A stretch of DNA of 40,453 nt from an uncultured Eubacterium sp. (GCA_905233545.1 CAJOEV010000015.1:1-40453), one strand, 5' to 3'. Counted from the stretch's first letter, positions 1-7,904 are shown. Made by a program: numbers and translations. Notes: generated from the letters alone by a model not told the origin.

Positions 1-929
1 TCGGTGGCGGTAACGTTGCAATCGACGCTGCAAGAGTTTCCGTCCACTGCGGAGCTGAAAATGTTTCAATGTTCTGTCTTGAAAGCAGGGAAGAAATGCC
101 TGCTTCCGATGATGAAGTTGAAGAAGCACTTGAGGACGGCGTTTCAATCAACAATTCCTGGGGACCCAAAGAAATTCTTAAGGACGAAAACGGAAAGGTT
201 AAAGCTATTGTATTCAAAAAGTGCGTTTCCGTTTTTGATGATGAACACCGCTTTGCTCCCGTTTATGATGAAAACGAAACTATGACCGTTGAATGTGACA
301 GTGTAATCCTTTCAATCGGTCAGGCTATCGAGTGGGGCGGGCTTCTTGAAGGAACATCTGTTGAACTCAATAGAAACAACACCGCAAAGGCGGATACATT
401 CACCTTCCAGACAGCACAGCCCGATGTTTTCGTCGGCGGTGACGCGTTTACAGGTCCGAGATTTGCAATAGACGCTATTGCAATGGGTAAGGAAGGCGCA
501 ATCTCTATTCACAGATTTGTTCAGCCTCATTCAACCTTAACAATCGGCAGAAATCCGAGATACTATGTTGAGCTTGATAAGGACAATATTGTTCTTGAAA
601 GTTACGACACAGCACACCGCCAGATTCCTCAGCCGACAAAGAAGGTTGACCCGAAGGGCTTCAAGGATGATTATAAGATGCTCACCGAGGAGCAGGTTAA
701 GATTGAAACTTCAAGATGTCTCGGCTGCGGTGCAACAATTGTTGACCCGAACAGATGCGTTGGCTGCGGAGTTTGTACAACCAAGTGTGAATTTGATGCA
801 ATCCATCTTTACAGAGACCGTCCCGAATGCTCAACAATGTACAGAGCAGAGGACAAATTAAAAGCAATCTTCCCGAATATAATCAAGCGTGAAATCAAAA
901 TCAAAAAGGCTGCAAAGAAGGCTAAATAA
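1..929 (+). CDS. GltD-like FAD/NAD(P)-binding iron-sulfur oxidoreductase, 3' part
   Basis: The gene enters from the left edge; codons run from base 3 and 308 residues are visible. The visible part opens with GGGNVAIDAARV, the nucleotide-binding glycine motif of the second dinucleotide fold in glutamate-synthase small-subunit-like (GltD) enzymes. A later VFVGGDAFTGPRFAIDA segment fits the C-terminal FAD-binding GD motif. Near the C-terminus CLGCG and CVGCGVCTTKC are spaced like a ferredoxin 4Fe-4S domain, followed by a Lys-rich tail. Family knowledge: such proteins pass electrons between NAD(P)H and Fe-S partners. The substrate cannot be told here because the N-terminus is missing. hypA follows 3 bases later, so the two are co-transcribed. 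The redox class is clear; the specific reaction is unknown. Confidence 0.82.
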   Translation, partial: GGGNVAIDAARVSVHCGAENVSMFCLESREEMPASDDEVEEALEDGVSINNSWGPKEILKDENGKVKAIVFKKCVSVFDDEHRFAPVYDENETMTVECDSVILSIGQAIEWGGLLEGTSVELNRNNTAKADTFTFQTAQPDVFVGGDAFTGPRFAIDAIAMGKEGAISIHRFVQPHSTLTIGRNPRYYVELDKDNIVLESYDTAHRQIPQPTKKVDPKGFKDDYKMLTEEQVKIETSRCLGCGATIVDPNRCVGCGVCTTKCEFDAIHLYRDRPECSTMYRAEDKLKAIFPNIIKREIKIKKAAKKAK

Positions 930-932
930 GCT

Positions 933-1277
933 ATGCACGAATTAGGTATTGTTTTTCACATAATGGATACAATTGAGGAAATTGCCAAAGAACAAAATCT
1001 TGAAAAGGTGGCTTCGGTAACCATTGAAGTCGGCGAGGTTTCAACGGTTATTCCGAGCTATCTTGAGGATTGCTGGAAATGGGCTGCTAAAAAGCACGAA
1101 CTTTTTAAGGACAGCGTATTAATCAGCGAAAAAATAGAGGCAATAACCTATTGCGAGGATTGCAAAAAGACCTATGAAACGGTTAAATATGCAAAAATCT
1201 GCCCTCATTGCAAAAGCGAAAACACGTTTTTGCTTCAGGGCAACGAGGTGCAGATTAAGGAAATAGAAGCAATTTAA
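933..1277 (+). CDS. hypA: Hydrogenase/urease nickel metallochaperone HypA
   Basis: 114 residues, the usual HypA length. The protein begins Met-His-Glu, the N-terminal nickel-binding motif of HypA, and has four cysteines (C74, C77, C90, C93) in two CxxC pairs forming the structural zinc site. The family delivers nickel to [NiFe]-hydrogenase with HypB. It starts 3 bases after the iron-sulfur flavoprotein stop, so it is probably in the same operon. No hypB-F or hydrogenase subunit is in the window. The context therefore suggests service to a redox enzyme encoded further left, or a HypA-like protein reassigned to the flavoprotein complex; that link is inference. Confidence 0.88.
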   Translation: MHELGIVFHIMDTIEEIAKEQNLEKVASVTIEVGEVSTVIPSYLEDCWKWAAKKHELFKDSVLISEKIEAITYCEDCKKTYETVKYAKICPHCKSENTFLLQGNEVQIKEIEAI

Positions 1278-1280
1278 TAA

Positions 1281-1366
1281 ATTAAGAGTTAAGAGTTAAG
1301 AATTAAGAATTTATGGCGGGACACCCGCACCCGAAATTCTTCATTCTTCATTCTTAATTCTTCATT
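1281..1366. repeat. Heptamer repeat locus 1, inverted arms around a hairpin
   Basis: Left arm: four 7-nt units of the ATTAAGA/GTTAAGA type (1281-1308). Right arm: four units of the ATTCTTC/ATTCTTA type (1336-1363), roughly the reverse complement of the left. Between them lies a GC-rich core with the hairpin GCGGG-ACA-CCCGC (1316-1328). The same core with flanking bases recurs at 16903-16922. Confidence 0.85.
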
Positions 1367-1389
1367 AAAAAAAGAAGGGGGAAAACATA

Positions 1390-2475
1390 ATGGGTATGTT
1401 ATTCCAAATTTACGGCGATATGTCTGTCTGGCAGATAGTCGGATGGTGTCTTGTATTCGTCGGACTCATTGTTGCTAATGAAATAGCACGCCGCACTAAA
1501 GCAGGCGGAATTTTCTGCTTTGTTGTTGTTCCGATTGCGCTGACAATCTACTTTATTGTTATCAATATCGGAGCTGAGACCTTTGCAAAAGACAATCCGA
1601 CAATTGTTCAGATGAACGGCTGGTTCCACTATGCTAAGCTCTATGCTGCAACAATCGGATGCGTTGGCTTCATGGTATTAAAATATCACTGGGGCAAACT
1701 CGGCAAGGTTAACTGGTTTAAAGTGTTCCCGTTCGTAATCGTTGCAATCAACATTCTTATTGCTGTTGCTTCCGACTTCGAATCCGCAATCAAAGGTATG
1801 AAAATCGGCGGAATGCAAGGCGGCTGGTGGTATTCATCAGAAGGCGTATGGCTTTTCGGCGGATGGTGGAACATCCTCAACGGTCTTGCCGGTATCATCA
1901 ACATCTTCTGTATGACCGGCTGGTTCGGAATTTATTCATCAAAGAAAAAGCAGCAGGATATGCTCTGGCCCGATATGATCTGGATGTATATTCTTGCATA
2001 TGATGTCTGGAACTTTGAGTATACATACCTCAACCTTCCTCTTCACACATGGTACTGCGGTGTTGCTCTTCTTCTTGCTCCTACTTTTGCAAACGCACTC
2101 TGGAACAAGGGCGGCTGGATTCAGAACCGCGCAAACACACTTGCACTCTGGTGTATGTTTGCTCAGGTATTCCCGAGCTTCCAGAACCATTCAAGATTCA
2201 CAACCCTTCCCACCGTTTACGCTGATGCATCTATGTTTGCAACAGCTGCTAACGGAAAGATGGATCCGAATCTCGTTCTTACCGCTGCAGACGCTAACCC
2301 GAAAGCACAGGGCGTTGTTGCAATTGCTGCAATTGCAGTTAATGTTCTTGTTCTTGCGGTTATTATCAAGCGTTCAATCGAACAGAAAAAGAATCCGTAC
2401 ACAAACGAAATCTTTACAGATACAAAGGATTTCAAACTTGCCATGGAAAGAGCAGCAAAAGAAAACGCAGCATAA
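1390..2475 (+). CDS. Polytopic membrane protein, DUF5692-like
   Basis: 361 residues, largely hydrophobic, with about eight probable membrane-spanning stretches, many Trp residues (for example GGWWYSSEGVWLFGGWW near residue 140) and a charged C-terminal tail. A GGGGG-type SD lies about 8 bases before the ATG. It has the look of the uncharacterised DUF5692 family of Clostridia membrane proteins; this assignment is from memory of the N-terminal pattern and is not certain. No catalytic or transport motif is recognisable. It stands alone: a heptamer repeat locus precedes it and a strong terminator follows, so it is probably a monocistronic unit or read through from hypA. Function unknown. Confidence 0.7.
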   Translation: MGMLFQIYGDMSVWQIVGWCLVFVGLIVANEIARRTKAGGIFCFVVVPIALTIYFIVINIGAETFAKDNPTIVQMNGWFHYAKLYAATIGCVGFMVLKYHWGKLGKVNWFKVFPFVIVAINILIAVASDFESAIKGMKIGGMQGGWWYSSEGVWLFGGWWNILNGLAGIINIFCMTGWFGIYSSKKKQQDMLWPDMIWMYILAYDVWNFEYTYLNLPLHTWYCGVALLLAPTFANALWNKGGWIQNRANTLALWCMFAQVFPSFQNHSRFTTLPTVYADASMFATAANGKMDPNLVLTAADANPKAQGVVAIAAIAVNVLVLAVIIKRSIEQKKNPYTNEIFTDTKDFKLAMERAAKENAA

Positions 2476-2487
2476 TAACAAAAAAAT

Positions 2488-2517
2488 GCCGTTTCGCGAA
2501 AGCGAAGCGGCTTTTTT
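2488..2517 (+). terminator. Rho-independent terminator after the DUF5692-like gene
   Basis: Perfect 10-bp stem GCCGTTTCGC/GCGAAGCGGC with a GAAA tetraloop, followed by six T residues. Confidence 0.92.
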
Positions 2518-2520
2518 GTA

Positions 2521-2543
2521 GGGGAGGCTCTCCTGAGCCTCCC
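2521..2543. repeat. Short GC-rich palindrome, copy 1
   Basis: GGGAGGCTC pairs with GAGCCTCCC in a compact hairpin. The element recurs with one base change at 14069-14091. It sits between the terminator and the end of the convergent methyltransferase gene. Confidence 0.75.
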
Positions 2544-2555
2544 TTATGCTAATTA

Positions 2556-3605
2556 TTAAATACAATAAAAATTGCTCTCCCATGCAGGAATGTATTTTGA
2601 ATGGCGGAAGAAGATTTTGTAATCGGGGTTAAGCTCCCATATTTTCAGCGGCAGGGAAAACAAATCTTCGTTTCTGTGGTACGCGCAGACATATAGCTTC
2701 GGCGTGTATTTTTTTATCGTTTTTTTTGCGCCCGAAAGTGCTTTGAGTTCTGCTCCCTCAATGTCCATTTTAATAAATGTCGGTGCAAGTTCAAGCGAAT
2801 CAATATCAATAACTTCAACGCTCTTTCCCTCGGCGGCAAGCTTTGAATTCCTGCCCGCTTTGCCTGCAAAAATAAGCGTGTCTTTTTTATCCCAGGCTCC
2901 CATATTCAGACAGCTGATATCAAAAAGCTCTTCAGTGTTTCTCAGGAGCTTTTTAAAGTTCTTTTCGTCGGGCTCAAGTGCTGTTATGTAGGCGTATTCA
3001 CCGTTTGTGAAATCTAAAAACTCCCTTATCGTGTCGCCGTCGTATGCACCGAGGTCGATTATGTTTTCGGCACTTCCGAGTTTAAGAATATCGCTGTATA
3101 TTCTGCTTTTATCCGCAAAGGATTTCAGCAGATATTCAATCTTTCCGCTGACCTTGAAGTTCAGAATATCAAGATATGTTTTTTTGCTTTTTTCATCGGC
3201 AAGATTGTTATAAACAAAATCGAAATTGTCCTCGTTTTCGGCTATGAATTCTCTGCTGAAAAGTCCGCCTCCCGCAACGGGAACATCGGGCGCAAAAACA
3301 GTGTGTTCATTGTTGATATCTGCAATTCTGTCAATAACCTCATCAAGCCTTGAAGCAAAGCATAAAACAATATTGAAATCCTCGTATTTCTCGCAGACTT
3401 CGCTGTATTTAAGCACCTTGAAGCCCCTGAAATAATGCCCTCTGACAAACTCATCGGAAGCGAAAATATCACTTACCGTAACGCCGTATTGAGTAAGTGT
3501 GTCCATAATTTTCTCAGCGCCCAGTCCCATACCGTATAAAACAGTCGGCTTGCTGCTGTTTTTTAAATTATCCCAGACATTTTGTTCTTTAATTAATTCA
3601 ACCAT
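2556..3605 (-). CDS. FkbM family SAM-dependent methyltransferase
   Basis: 349 residues from the chosen ATG at 3605. The reading frame extends 28 codons upstream, but that stretch lies in a heptamer repeat, and AAGG is placed properly in front of the internal ATG (MVELIKEQ), so the internal start is preferred. Residues about 20-100 form a Rossmann-like N-terminal region (VLYGMGLGAEKI). The SAM-binding core starts at IIDLGAYDGDTIREF, and the FkbM signature FIKMDIEGAELKALSGA appears near residue 280. The family O-methylates sugars or small molecules. In this two-part form it is often found with glycan or cell-surface genes, but no glycan genes adjoin it here. Substrate unknown. Confidence 0.85.
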   Translation of the reverse strand: MVELIKEQNVWDNLKNSSKPTVLYGMGLGAEKIMDTLTQYGVTVSDIFASDEFVRGHYFRGFKVLKYSEVCEKYEDFNIVLCFASRLDEVIDRIADINNEHTVFAPDVPVAGGGLFSREFIAENEDNFDFVYNNLADEKSKKTYLDILNFKVSGKIEYLLKSFADKSRIYSDILKLGSAENIIDLGAYDGDTIREFLDFTNGEYAYITALEPDEKNFKKLLRNTEELFDISCLNMGAWDKKDTLIFAGKAGRNSKLAAEGKSVEVIDIDSLELAPTFIKMDIEGAELKALSGAKKTIKKYTPKLYVCAYHRNEDLFSLPLKIWELNPDYKIFFRHSKYIPAWESNFYCI

Positions 3606-3620
3606 GTGTATCAACCTTAA

Positions 3621-3648
3621 TTTTGCATTTTGCATTATGCACTTTGCA
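3621..3648. repeat. Heptamer repeat locus 2
   Basis: Four 7-nt units of the form TTTTGCA/TTATGCA/CTTTGCA, directly upstream of the methyltransferase start. The word differs entirely from the other loci; the period is the same. Confidence 0.8.
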
Positions 3649-3650
3649 TT

Positions 3651-3681
3651 GTTTATGCTATGCCTATAGCATAGCATAAAC
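3651..3681. repeat. Perfect 13-bp inverted repeat
   Basis: GTTTATGCTATGC and GCATAGCATAAAC flank a 5-base loop (CTATA). It lies between the divergent methyltransferase and corC genes, next to heptamer locus 2. It could be an operator, a hairpin in the methyltransferase leader, or part of the repeat element. Confidence 0.8.
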
Positions 3682-3689
3682 CTCACCAC

Positions 3690-3718
3690 TTTACAAACCC
3701 TAATAAATATATTATAAT
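3690..3718 (+). promoter_or_regulatory. Sigma-A promoter for corC-phoH-ybeY-era
   Basis: TTTACA and TATAAT with a 17-base spacer, about 37 bases before the corC ATG. Confidence 0.75.
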
Positions 3719-3754
3719 ATATTGAAATATTTTAACTTGGAGGGATTTGCCTTT

Positions 3755-4558
3755 ATGGGCAGCGGCAGTTTAAGAAGATTATTCAGAAAAGAAAGTTCAA
3801 CGGAAGAGGAAATCAAGCAGCTTGTTGATGAGGACCAGGGCGAGCTTGAAATTTCTCAGCGCGAAATGATTAACGCAATTTTCGAGTTTGATGATATTAC
3901 GGCGGGCGATATTATGACCCACAGAACGGATATTGTTTCCGTTCCTGACGACGGCTCGCTTTATGATGTTGTTAATCTTGCAATCAAAGAAGGCGTTTCG
4001 CGTGTTCCGATTTTTCATGATGACCTTGATGATATTCTCGGAATTGTTTATGTTAAAGACCTTTTGAAATTCATCGGAAAAGAGATTTCGGAAAACGAAA
4101 AGCTTTCCGATTATATCCGTGAGCCTCTTTATGTTCCCGAAACAATTGCAATAGGAAAGCTCTTTGCAAAGATGACCGAAACAAGAATTCAGCTTGCAAT
4201 TGTTGTTGATGAATACGGCGGAACTGCAGGACTTGTTACAATTGAGGATATTCTCGAAGAGCTTGTCGGCGAGATTGAGGATGAATACGACGAGGAAGAA
4301 GAAAGCATCAGAAAAATTGACGACAAAACCTATATTTTCGAAGGCATAACCGATATCGAAGATGCTCAGGAAACGCTTGGCGTTGAGTTTCCAGAGGGCG
4401 ATTTTGACACTCTTGCTGGTTTTGTTATAAGCAAACTCGGCTTCCTTCCAACAAAGGATGATAAAAACCTCAAGGTTGAATATAATAATATAACTTTCAC
4501 AGTTCTTGAACTTGATGAAAGAAGAATAGAAAAGATTAAGGCGGAAATAAATGATTGA
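3755..4558 (+). CDS. corC: CorC/YbeX-like CBS-pair protein without membrane domain
   Basis: 267 residues from ATG 3755, chosen because GGAGGG ends 10 bases before it; an in-frame TTG at 3722 has no SD. The N-terminus is short and charged. A tandem CBS pair follows (residues about 55-190, with GVSRVPIFHDDLDDILGIVY and QLAIVVDEYGGTAGLVTIED), then a CorC/HlyC transporter-associated domain (residues about 200-265). The N-terminal DUF21/CNNM membrane domain of longer hemolysin-like proteins is absent, as in enterobacterial CorC/YbeX. The family is linked to Mg/Co homeostasis. It overlaps phoH by 8 bases, so it belongs to the X-Z-Y (corC-phoH-ybeY) ribosome-maturation cluster. Confidence 0.88.
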   Translation: MGSGSLRRLFRKESSTEEEIKQLVDEDQGELEISQREMINAIFEFDDITAGDIMTHRTDIVSVPDDGSLYDVVNLAIKEGVSRVPIFHDDLDDILGIVYVKDLLKFIGKEISENEKLSDYIREPLYVPETIAIGKLFAKMTETRIQLAIVVDEYGGTAGLVTIEDILEELVGEIEDEYDEEEESIRKIDDKTYIFEGITDIEDAQETLGVEFPEGDFDTLAGFVISKLGFLPTKDDKNLKVEYNNITFTVLELDERRIEKIKAEIND

Positions 4559-5513
4559 ACAAACAATAACCTTTGAAGCGGTTGAACAGGCTGTTTCACT
4601 TTTCGGCTCCTTTGATGAAAACATAAAAATGATTGAAAGAGAATATTCTGTTTCAATTGTTTCAAGGGGCTCGGATTTGAAAATTATGGGCGATGAAGAG
4701 AATGTTTCAAAAGCTGTTCGCGCGATTAATTCACTGTTGGTTCTGATTAACAAGGGCGAAGCGCTTTCTGACCAGAATGTCCGCTATGTTCTTTCACTTG
4801 TCAATGAGGGAAATGAGGACAAGCTCTCTTCAATGACAACTGATTCAATCTGCATAACCTCAAAGGGCAGACCAATCAAACCGAAAACTCTCGGTCAGAA
4901 GAAATATACCCAGGCGATTGAAGAAAATACAATAACCTTCGGCGTCGGACCTGCAGGAACGGGCAAAACCTATCTTGCGGTTGCAATGGCAGTAACCGCA
5001 TTCCGCGCAAAAGAGGTTAACAGAATAATTTTAACACGTCCCGCAGTTGAAGCAGGCGAGAAGCTCGGATTCTTGCCGGGGGACCTTCAAAGCAAGGTTG
5101 ACCCTTATCTTCGTCCGCTTTACGACGCGCTTTTTGATATGCTCGGCGCAGAAAACTTTCAGACCTACCAGGAAAGGGGCGCAATCGAGGTCGCTCCCCT
5201 TGCATATATGAGAGGACGCACTCTTGATGACAGCTTCATAATTCTTGATGAGGCACAGAACACAACTCCCGAACAGATGAAGATGTTTTTAACCCGTCTT
5301 GGCTTCCGTTCAAAAATGGTTGTAACGGGGGATATAACACAGATAGATTTGCCCGACGGAAAGAAATCAGGACTTAAAACAGTTTTGAATATCCTTAAAG
5401 ATGTTGACGGAATTGCAATAACCTATTTCAATCAGAAGGATGTTGTTCGCCACCGTCTTGTTCAGGATATAATCAAAGCATATGAAAAGTATGAGGAGAA
5501 AACAAAAAAATGA
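4551..5513 (+). CDS. phoH: PhoH-like ATPase (PhoL/YbeZ)
   Basis: 320 residues. The N-terminal region (about 1-100) resembles the PhoH-associated nucleic-acid-binding part. The ATPase core has Walker A GPAGTGKT at 133-140 and Walker B with DEAQ at 233-236, the usual PhoH signature FIILDEAQN. The family works with the YbeY endoribonuclease in RNA processing and ribosome quality control; its exact activity is debated. The start overlaps the corC stop by 8 bases and the stop overlaps the ybeY start by 4 (ATGA), indicating translational coupling. Confidence 0.94.
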   Translation: MIEQTITFEAVEQAVSLFGSFDENIKMIEREYSVSIVSRGSDLKIMGDEENVSKAVRAINSLLVLINKGEALSDQNVRYVLSLVNEGNEDKLSSMTTDSICITSKGRPIKPKTLGQKKYTQAIEENTITFGVGPAGTGKTYLAVAMAVTAFRAKEVNRIILTRPAVEAGEKLGFLPGDLQSKVDPYLRPLYDALFDMLGAENFQTYQERGAIEVAPLAYMRGRTLDDSFIILDEAQNTTPEQMKMFLTRLGFRSKMVVTGDITQIDLPDGKKSGLKTVLNILKDVDGIAITYFNQKDVVRHRLVQDIIKAYEKYEEKTKK

Positions 5514-6010
5514 TTCAGGCTAAGGTTTTTATAACCGATGAACAAAAGGCAATACCGCTTCCCAGAGGAACAAAGCTCCTTGTTCGCCGCTGCTGCAAGG
5601 CTGTACTTGCAGAGGAAAAAATGGACGGCAAAGCTGAAATCAGCGTAACATTTGTTGATAACGATGCAATTCAGGAGCTTAATAAAACCCACAGAAAGAT
5701 TGACAGGGAAACCGATGTTCTCTCTTTCCCGCTGGGTGAAAACGGGGAATACGATATCAATCCCTCAAACGGTGCGAAACTGCTTGGGGATATTGTTATC
5801 AGCGCCGAAAAAGCGGTTGAACAGGCTAAACTTTATAACCATTCTCTTCAGCGTGAAATAGGCTTTTTAACTGTTCATTCAATGCTTCATCTTCTCGGCT
5901 ACGACCACGAGCTCGGAGGAATGGAAGAGGTAAGAATGCGTGAAAAGGAAGAAAAGGTTTTAACCAAGCTCGGACTTAAACGCGACAACTCATACTATAA
6001 CGGAGAATAA
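5510..6010 (+). CDS. ybeY: rRNA maturation endoribonuclease YbeY
   Basis: 166 residues, normal family length. The metal-binding signature HSMLHLLGYDH gives H123, H127 and H133, the three zinc ligands of UPF0054. YbeY is a single-strand endoribonuclease needed for 16S rRNA 3' end maturation and 70S quality control. It overlaps phoH by 4 bases and is followed 2 bases later by era, the conserved phoH-ybeY-era order of Firmicutes; Era also acts at the 16S 3' end, so the operon is functionally coherent. Confidence 0.95.
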   Translation: MIQAKVFITDEQKAIPLPRGTKLLVRRCCKAVLAEEKMDGKAEISVTFVDNDAIQELNKTHRKIDRETDVLSFPLGENGEYDINPSNGAKLLGDIVISAEKAVEQAKLYNHSLQREIGFLTVHSMLHLLGYDHELGGMEEVRMREKEEKVLTKLGLKRDNSYYNGE

Positions 6011-6012
6011 CC

Positions 6013-6853
6013 ATGACCAAAACTGCTTTTATTGCAATCGTCGGTTGTCCGAATGTCGGCAAATCGTCGTTGCTTAATAAAATGCTCGGAACAAAAATTG
6101 CAATTGTTTCCTCAAAACCGCAGACAACCCGAACAAAAATTATGGGCGTTTTAACAAACGGCGATGTTCAGCTTGTGTTTACCGATACACCGGGTTATCA
6201 TAAGCCCCATAACAAGCTCGGCGAGAATATGAACAGAGCTGTCGGTGAATCAATCGGCGGTGTTGACGCGTGTCTTTTTGTAACCGAGTCAAAGGGAGAG
6301 ATAAAAAAGGGCGAAAAAGAGCTTATTGAAAAATTCAAATCGCTTAAAGTGCCCGTTATTCTTGCAATAAATAAAATTGATCTGCTAAGCGACAATTGAA
6401 GCGGTTGTTCCCGTATGTGCCGAAACGGGCGAAAATGTTGACGAGATGATTAAGGAAATGGAAAAGCTCTCCTTTGAATCACCCCACTTTTTCCCCGATG
6501 ACACATTGACCGACCAGCCCGAAAGAGTTCTTGCAGCTGAGATTATCCGCGAAAAAATTCTTCGTCTTATGGACAAGGAGATTCCGCACGGAATCGCGGT
6601 TTCAATCGAAAAAATGCGCGAAAGAGAAAATGCCGACATTCTTGATATTGAAGCAATAATTTATTGTGAAAGAGAAAACCATAAGGGAATGGTTATCGGC
6701 AAAAAGGGCGCAATGCTCAAAAAGATTTCAACCTATGCGCGCCAGGATCTGGAAAGCTTTTTTGAAATCAAGGTTAATCTTCAGACCTGGGTTAAGGTTA
6801 AAGAGGATTGGCGAAACAGAGAAGGGCTGATACATAATTTCGGATTGGATTGA
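6013..6853 (+). pseudogene. era: GTPase Era, disrupted by an internal frameshifting deletion
   Basis: The 5' frame (6013-6399, 128 residues) has G1 GCPNVGKSS (11-19), G3 DTPG (58-61) and G4 NKID (120-123), then a TGA after LLSDN. The 3' part is in the next frame: after a TAA at 6386 it reads ATIEAVVPVCAETGENVDEM, containing the G5 region, then the C-terminal KH domain (GMVIGKKGAMLKKI) to 6853. Intact Era has about 23 residues between NKxD and the G5 strand; here only about 7 remain. The break is therefore not a simple one-base slip but fits a loss of about 50 bp (length of form 3n+2). Era is normally important for 30S assembly and often essential. This is either a real loss, covered by another copy or tolerated, or a local assembly error. 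Confidence 0.85.
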
Positions 6854-6865
6854 TTATCCAATCCG
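6841..6865 (+). terminator. Hairpin at the era stop codon
   Basis: CGGATTGGAT and ATCCAATCCG form a perfect 10-bp stem with a 5-base loop covering the last codons and stop of era. There is no T run after it, so it may be an mRNA 3' stabiliser rather than an intrinsic terminator. Confidence 0.5.
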
Positions 6866-6985
6866 AGTTAAGAGTTAAGAATTAATAGTGAAGAATTTCG
6901 GGTCGCTTCGCTCCGATTATATTTATTATTATCTGAGCGCAGCGAGTAACATCAACTCTTCACTTTTCACTCTTCATTCTTCACT
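6866..6985. repeat. Heptamer repeat locus 3
   Basis: Left array of AGTTAAG-type 7-nt units (about 6867-6894) and right array of CACTCTT/CATTCTT-type units (about 6954-6985). The core between them contains two small palindromic pieces (GGTCGCTTCGCTCC and GAGCGCAGCGAG). It lies between era and the recO unit. Confidence 0.8.
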
Positions 6986-7055
6986 CAAATAATCATTTGC
7001 AAAACTTACCATTAATTCATCACCTATATCCGCGCAAGATAATAAGGGTGATAAA

Positions 7056-7217
7056 ATGGATGAATTATGGCATAATTTTCTTCTCAGCGGTAAGGCTGAG
7101 GACTATATAAAATATGTAAACAGCTATTATAAAAGCTTGGAACAAAACAAGGGTTCACAAAATGCAGTTAACAACGAAGGGCTTGATAATCAAGGAACAG
7201 AGTACAGGGGAGAGTGA
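7056..7217 (+). CDS. Small YqzL-like protein upstream of recO
   Basis: 53 residues: it starts MDELWHNFLLSGKAEDYIKY and ends in a polar tail. AAGGGTGAT lies a proper distance before the ATG. The pattern (acidic start, aromatic WxxF, then G-x-x-x-x-Y-x-x-Y) and the place between era and recO match Bacillus yqzL, a small conserved gene of unknown role. Its 3' end overlaps recO by 56 bases in another frame. The homology call rests on position and a short pattern, so it is moderate; the start and coding nature are well supported. Confidence 0.6.
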   Translation: MDELWHNFLLSGKAEDYIKYVNSYYKSLEQNKGSQNAVNNEGLDNQGTEYRGE

Positions 7218-7902
7218 CAGGATTGTCACTCTTCTTACTGCTGATTTCGGACTTATACGGGCATTTGTGAGAAGGGCAAAGACTTTTAAAAATCAAAACC
7301 TTTCGTCAACCTCGCTTTTTGTTTACGGTGATTTTACTCTGTATAAGGGCAAGGATGCCTATGTTGTTGACAGTGCCTCTCCGATTGAGGTTTTTTTCGA
7401 TTTGAGAAATGATATCGAAACACTTTCCTTGGCTCAGTATTTTGCACAGCTTACATATTTTCTCGGTGCAGAAGAGCATCCTGCGCCTGAAACTCTCCGT
7501 CTTGTTTTAAATGCGCTCCATCTGCTTTGCAAGGGTAATAAAAGCAAAAAGCTGATAAAAGCTGTTGTTGAAATGAGAATGCTCTGCCTCGGAGGATATA
7601 TGCCGAATCTTCTCGGATGCTACCGATGCGGAGTTTATGAAACCGATATAATGTTCTTTGATATTGAGGAGGGATGTATTTACTGCAAGGACTGTTTCAG
7701 AAACAATGCCCTTGAAGCCCCTCTGAGTGTTGTAACCGCAATAAGATATATCTGTCTTTCGGATATTTCAAAGGTGTATTCATTCAGCTTAGGTGATGAG
7801 AATATGAATATACTTTCGGATATATGTGAAAAATATATGCTCTCCCGCGTTGAATCAAAGCTTCCAACGCTTGATTTCTATAAAAAAATAGTAACGGAAT
7901 AA
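7162..7902 (+). CDS. recO: DNA repair protein RecO
   Basis: 246 residues. The N-terminal OB fold covers about residues 1-80 (LIIKEQSTGESDRIVTLLT), followed by a helical domain. A zinc-finger module holds C153, C156, C175 and C178, with an extra C172. RecO loads RecA onto SSB-coated ssDNA with RecR and anneals strands. AAGGG lies about 8 bases before the ATG, inside the yqzL-like gene. mutS2 follows after 2 bases, so recO-mutS2 form a DNA-maintenance operon. Confidence 0.93.
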   Translation: MQLTTKGLIIKEQSTGESDRIVTLLTADFGLIRAFVRRAKTFKNQNLSSTSLFVYGDFTLYKGKDAYVVDSASPIEVFFDLRNDIETLSLAQYFAQLTYFLGAEEHPAPETLRLVLNALHLLCKGNKSKKLIKAVVEMRMLCLGGYMPNLLGCYRCGVYETDIMFFDIEEGCIYCKDCFRNNALEAPLSVVTAIRYICLSDISKVYSFSLGDENMNILSDICEKYMLSRVESKLPTLDFYKKIVTE

Positions 7903-7904
7903 AT

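Noticed and set aside
1994-2521. 175-codon plus-strand frame inside the DUF5692-like gene
   Set aside because: Leu/Gln-rich shadow of a membrane protein in another frame; no SD and no promoter.
3797-4753. Long minus-strand open frame (318 codons) opposite corC and phoH
   Set aside because: It mirrors two clearly coding genes; its residues are low-complexity Phe/Ile/Asn and there is no SD or motif.
6386-6446. Programmed frameshift in era
   Set aside because: No slippery heptamer or stimulating structure was seen, and about 16 residues are missing besides the frame change, so a deletion or assembly error fits better.
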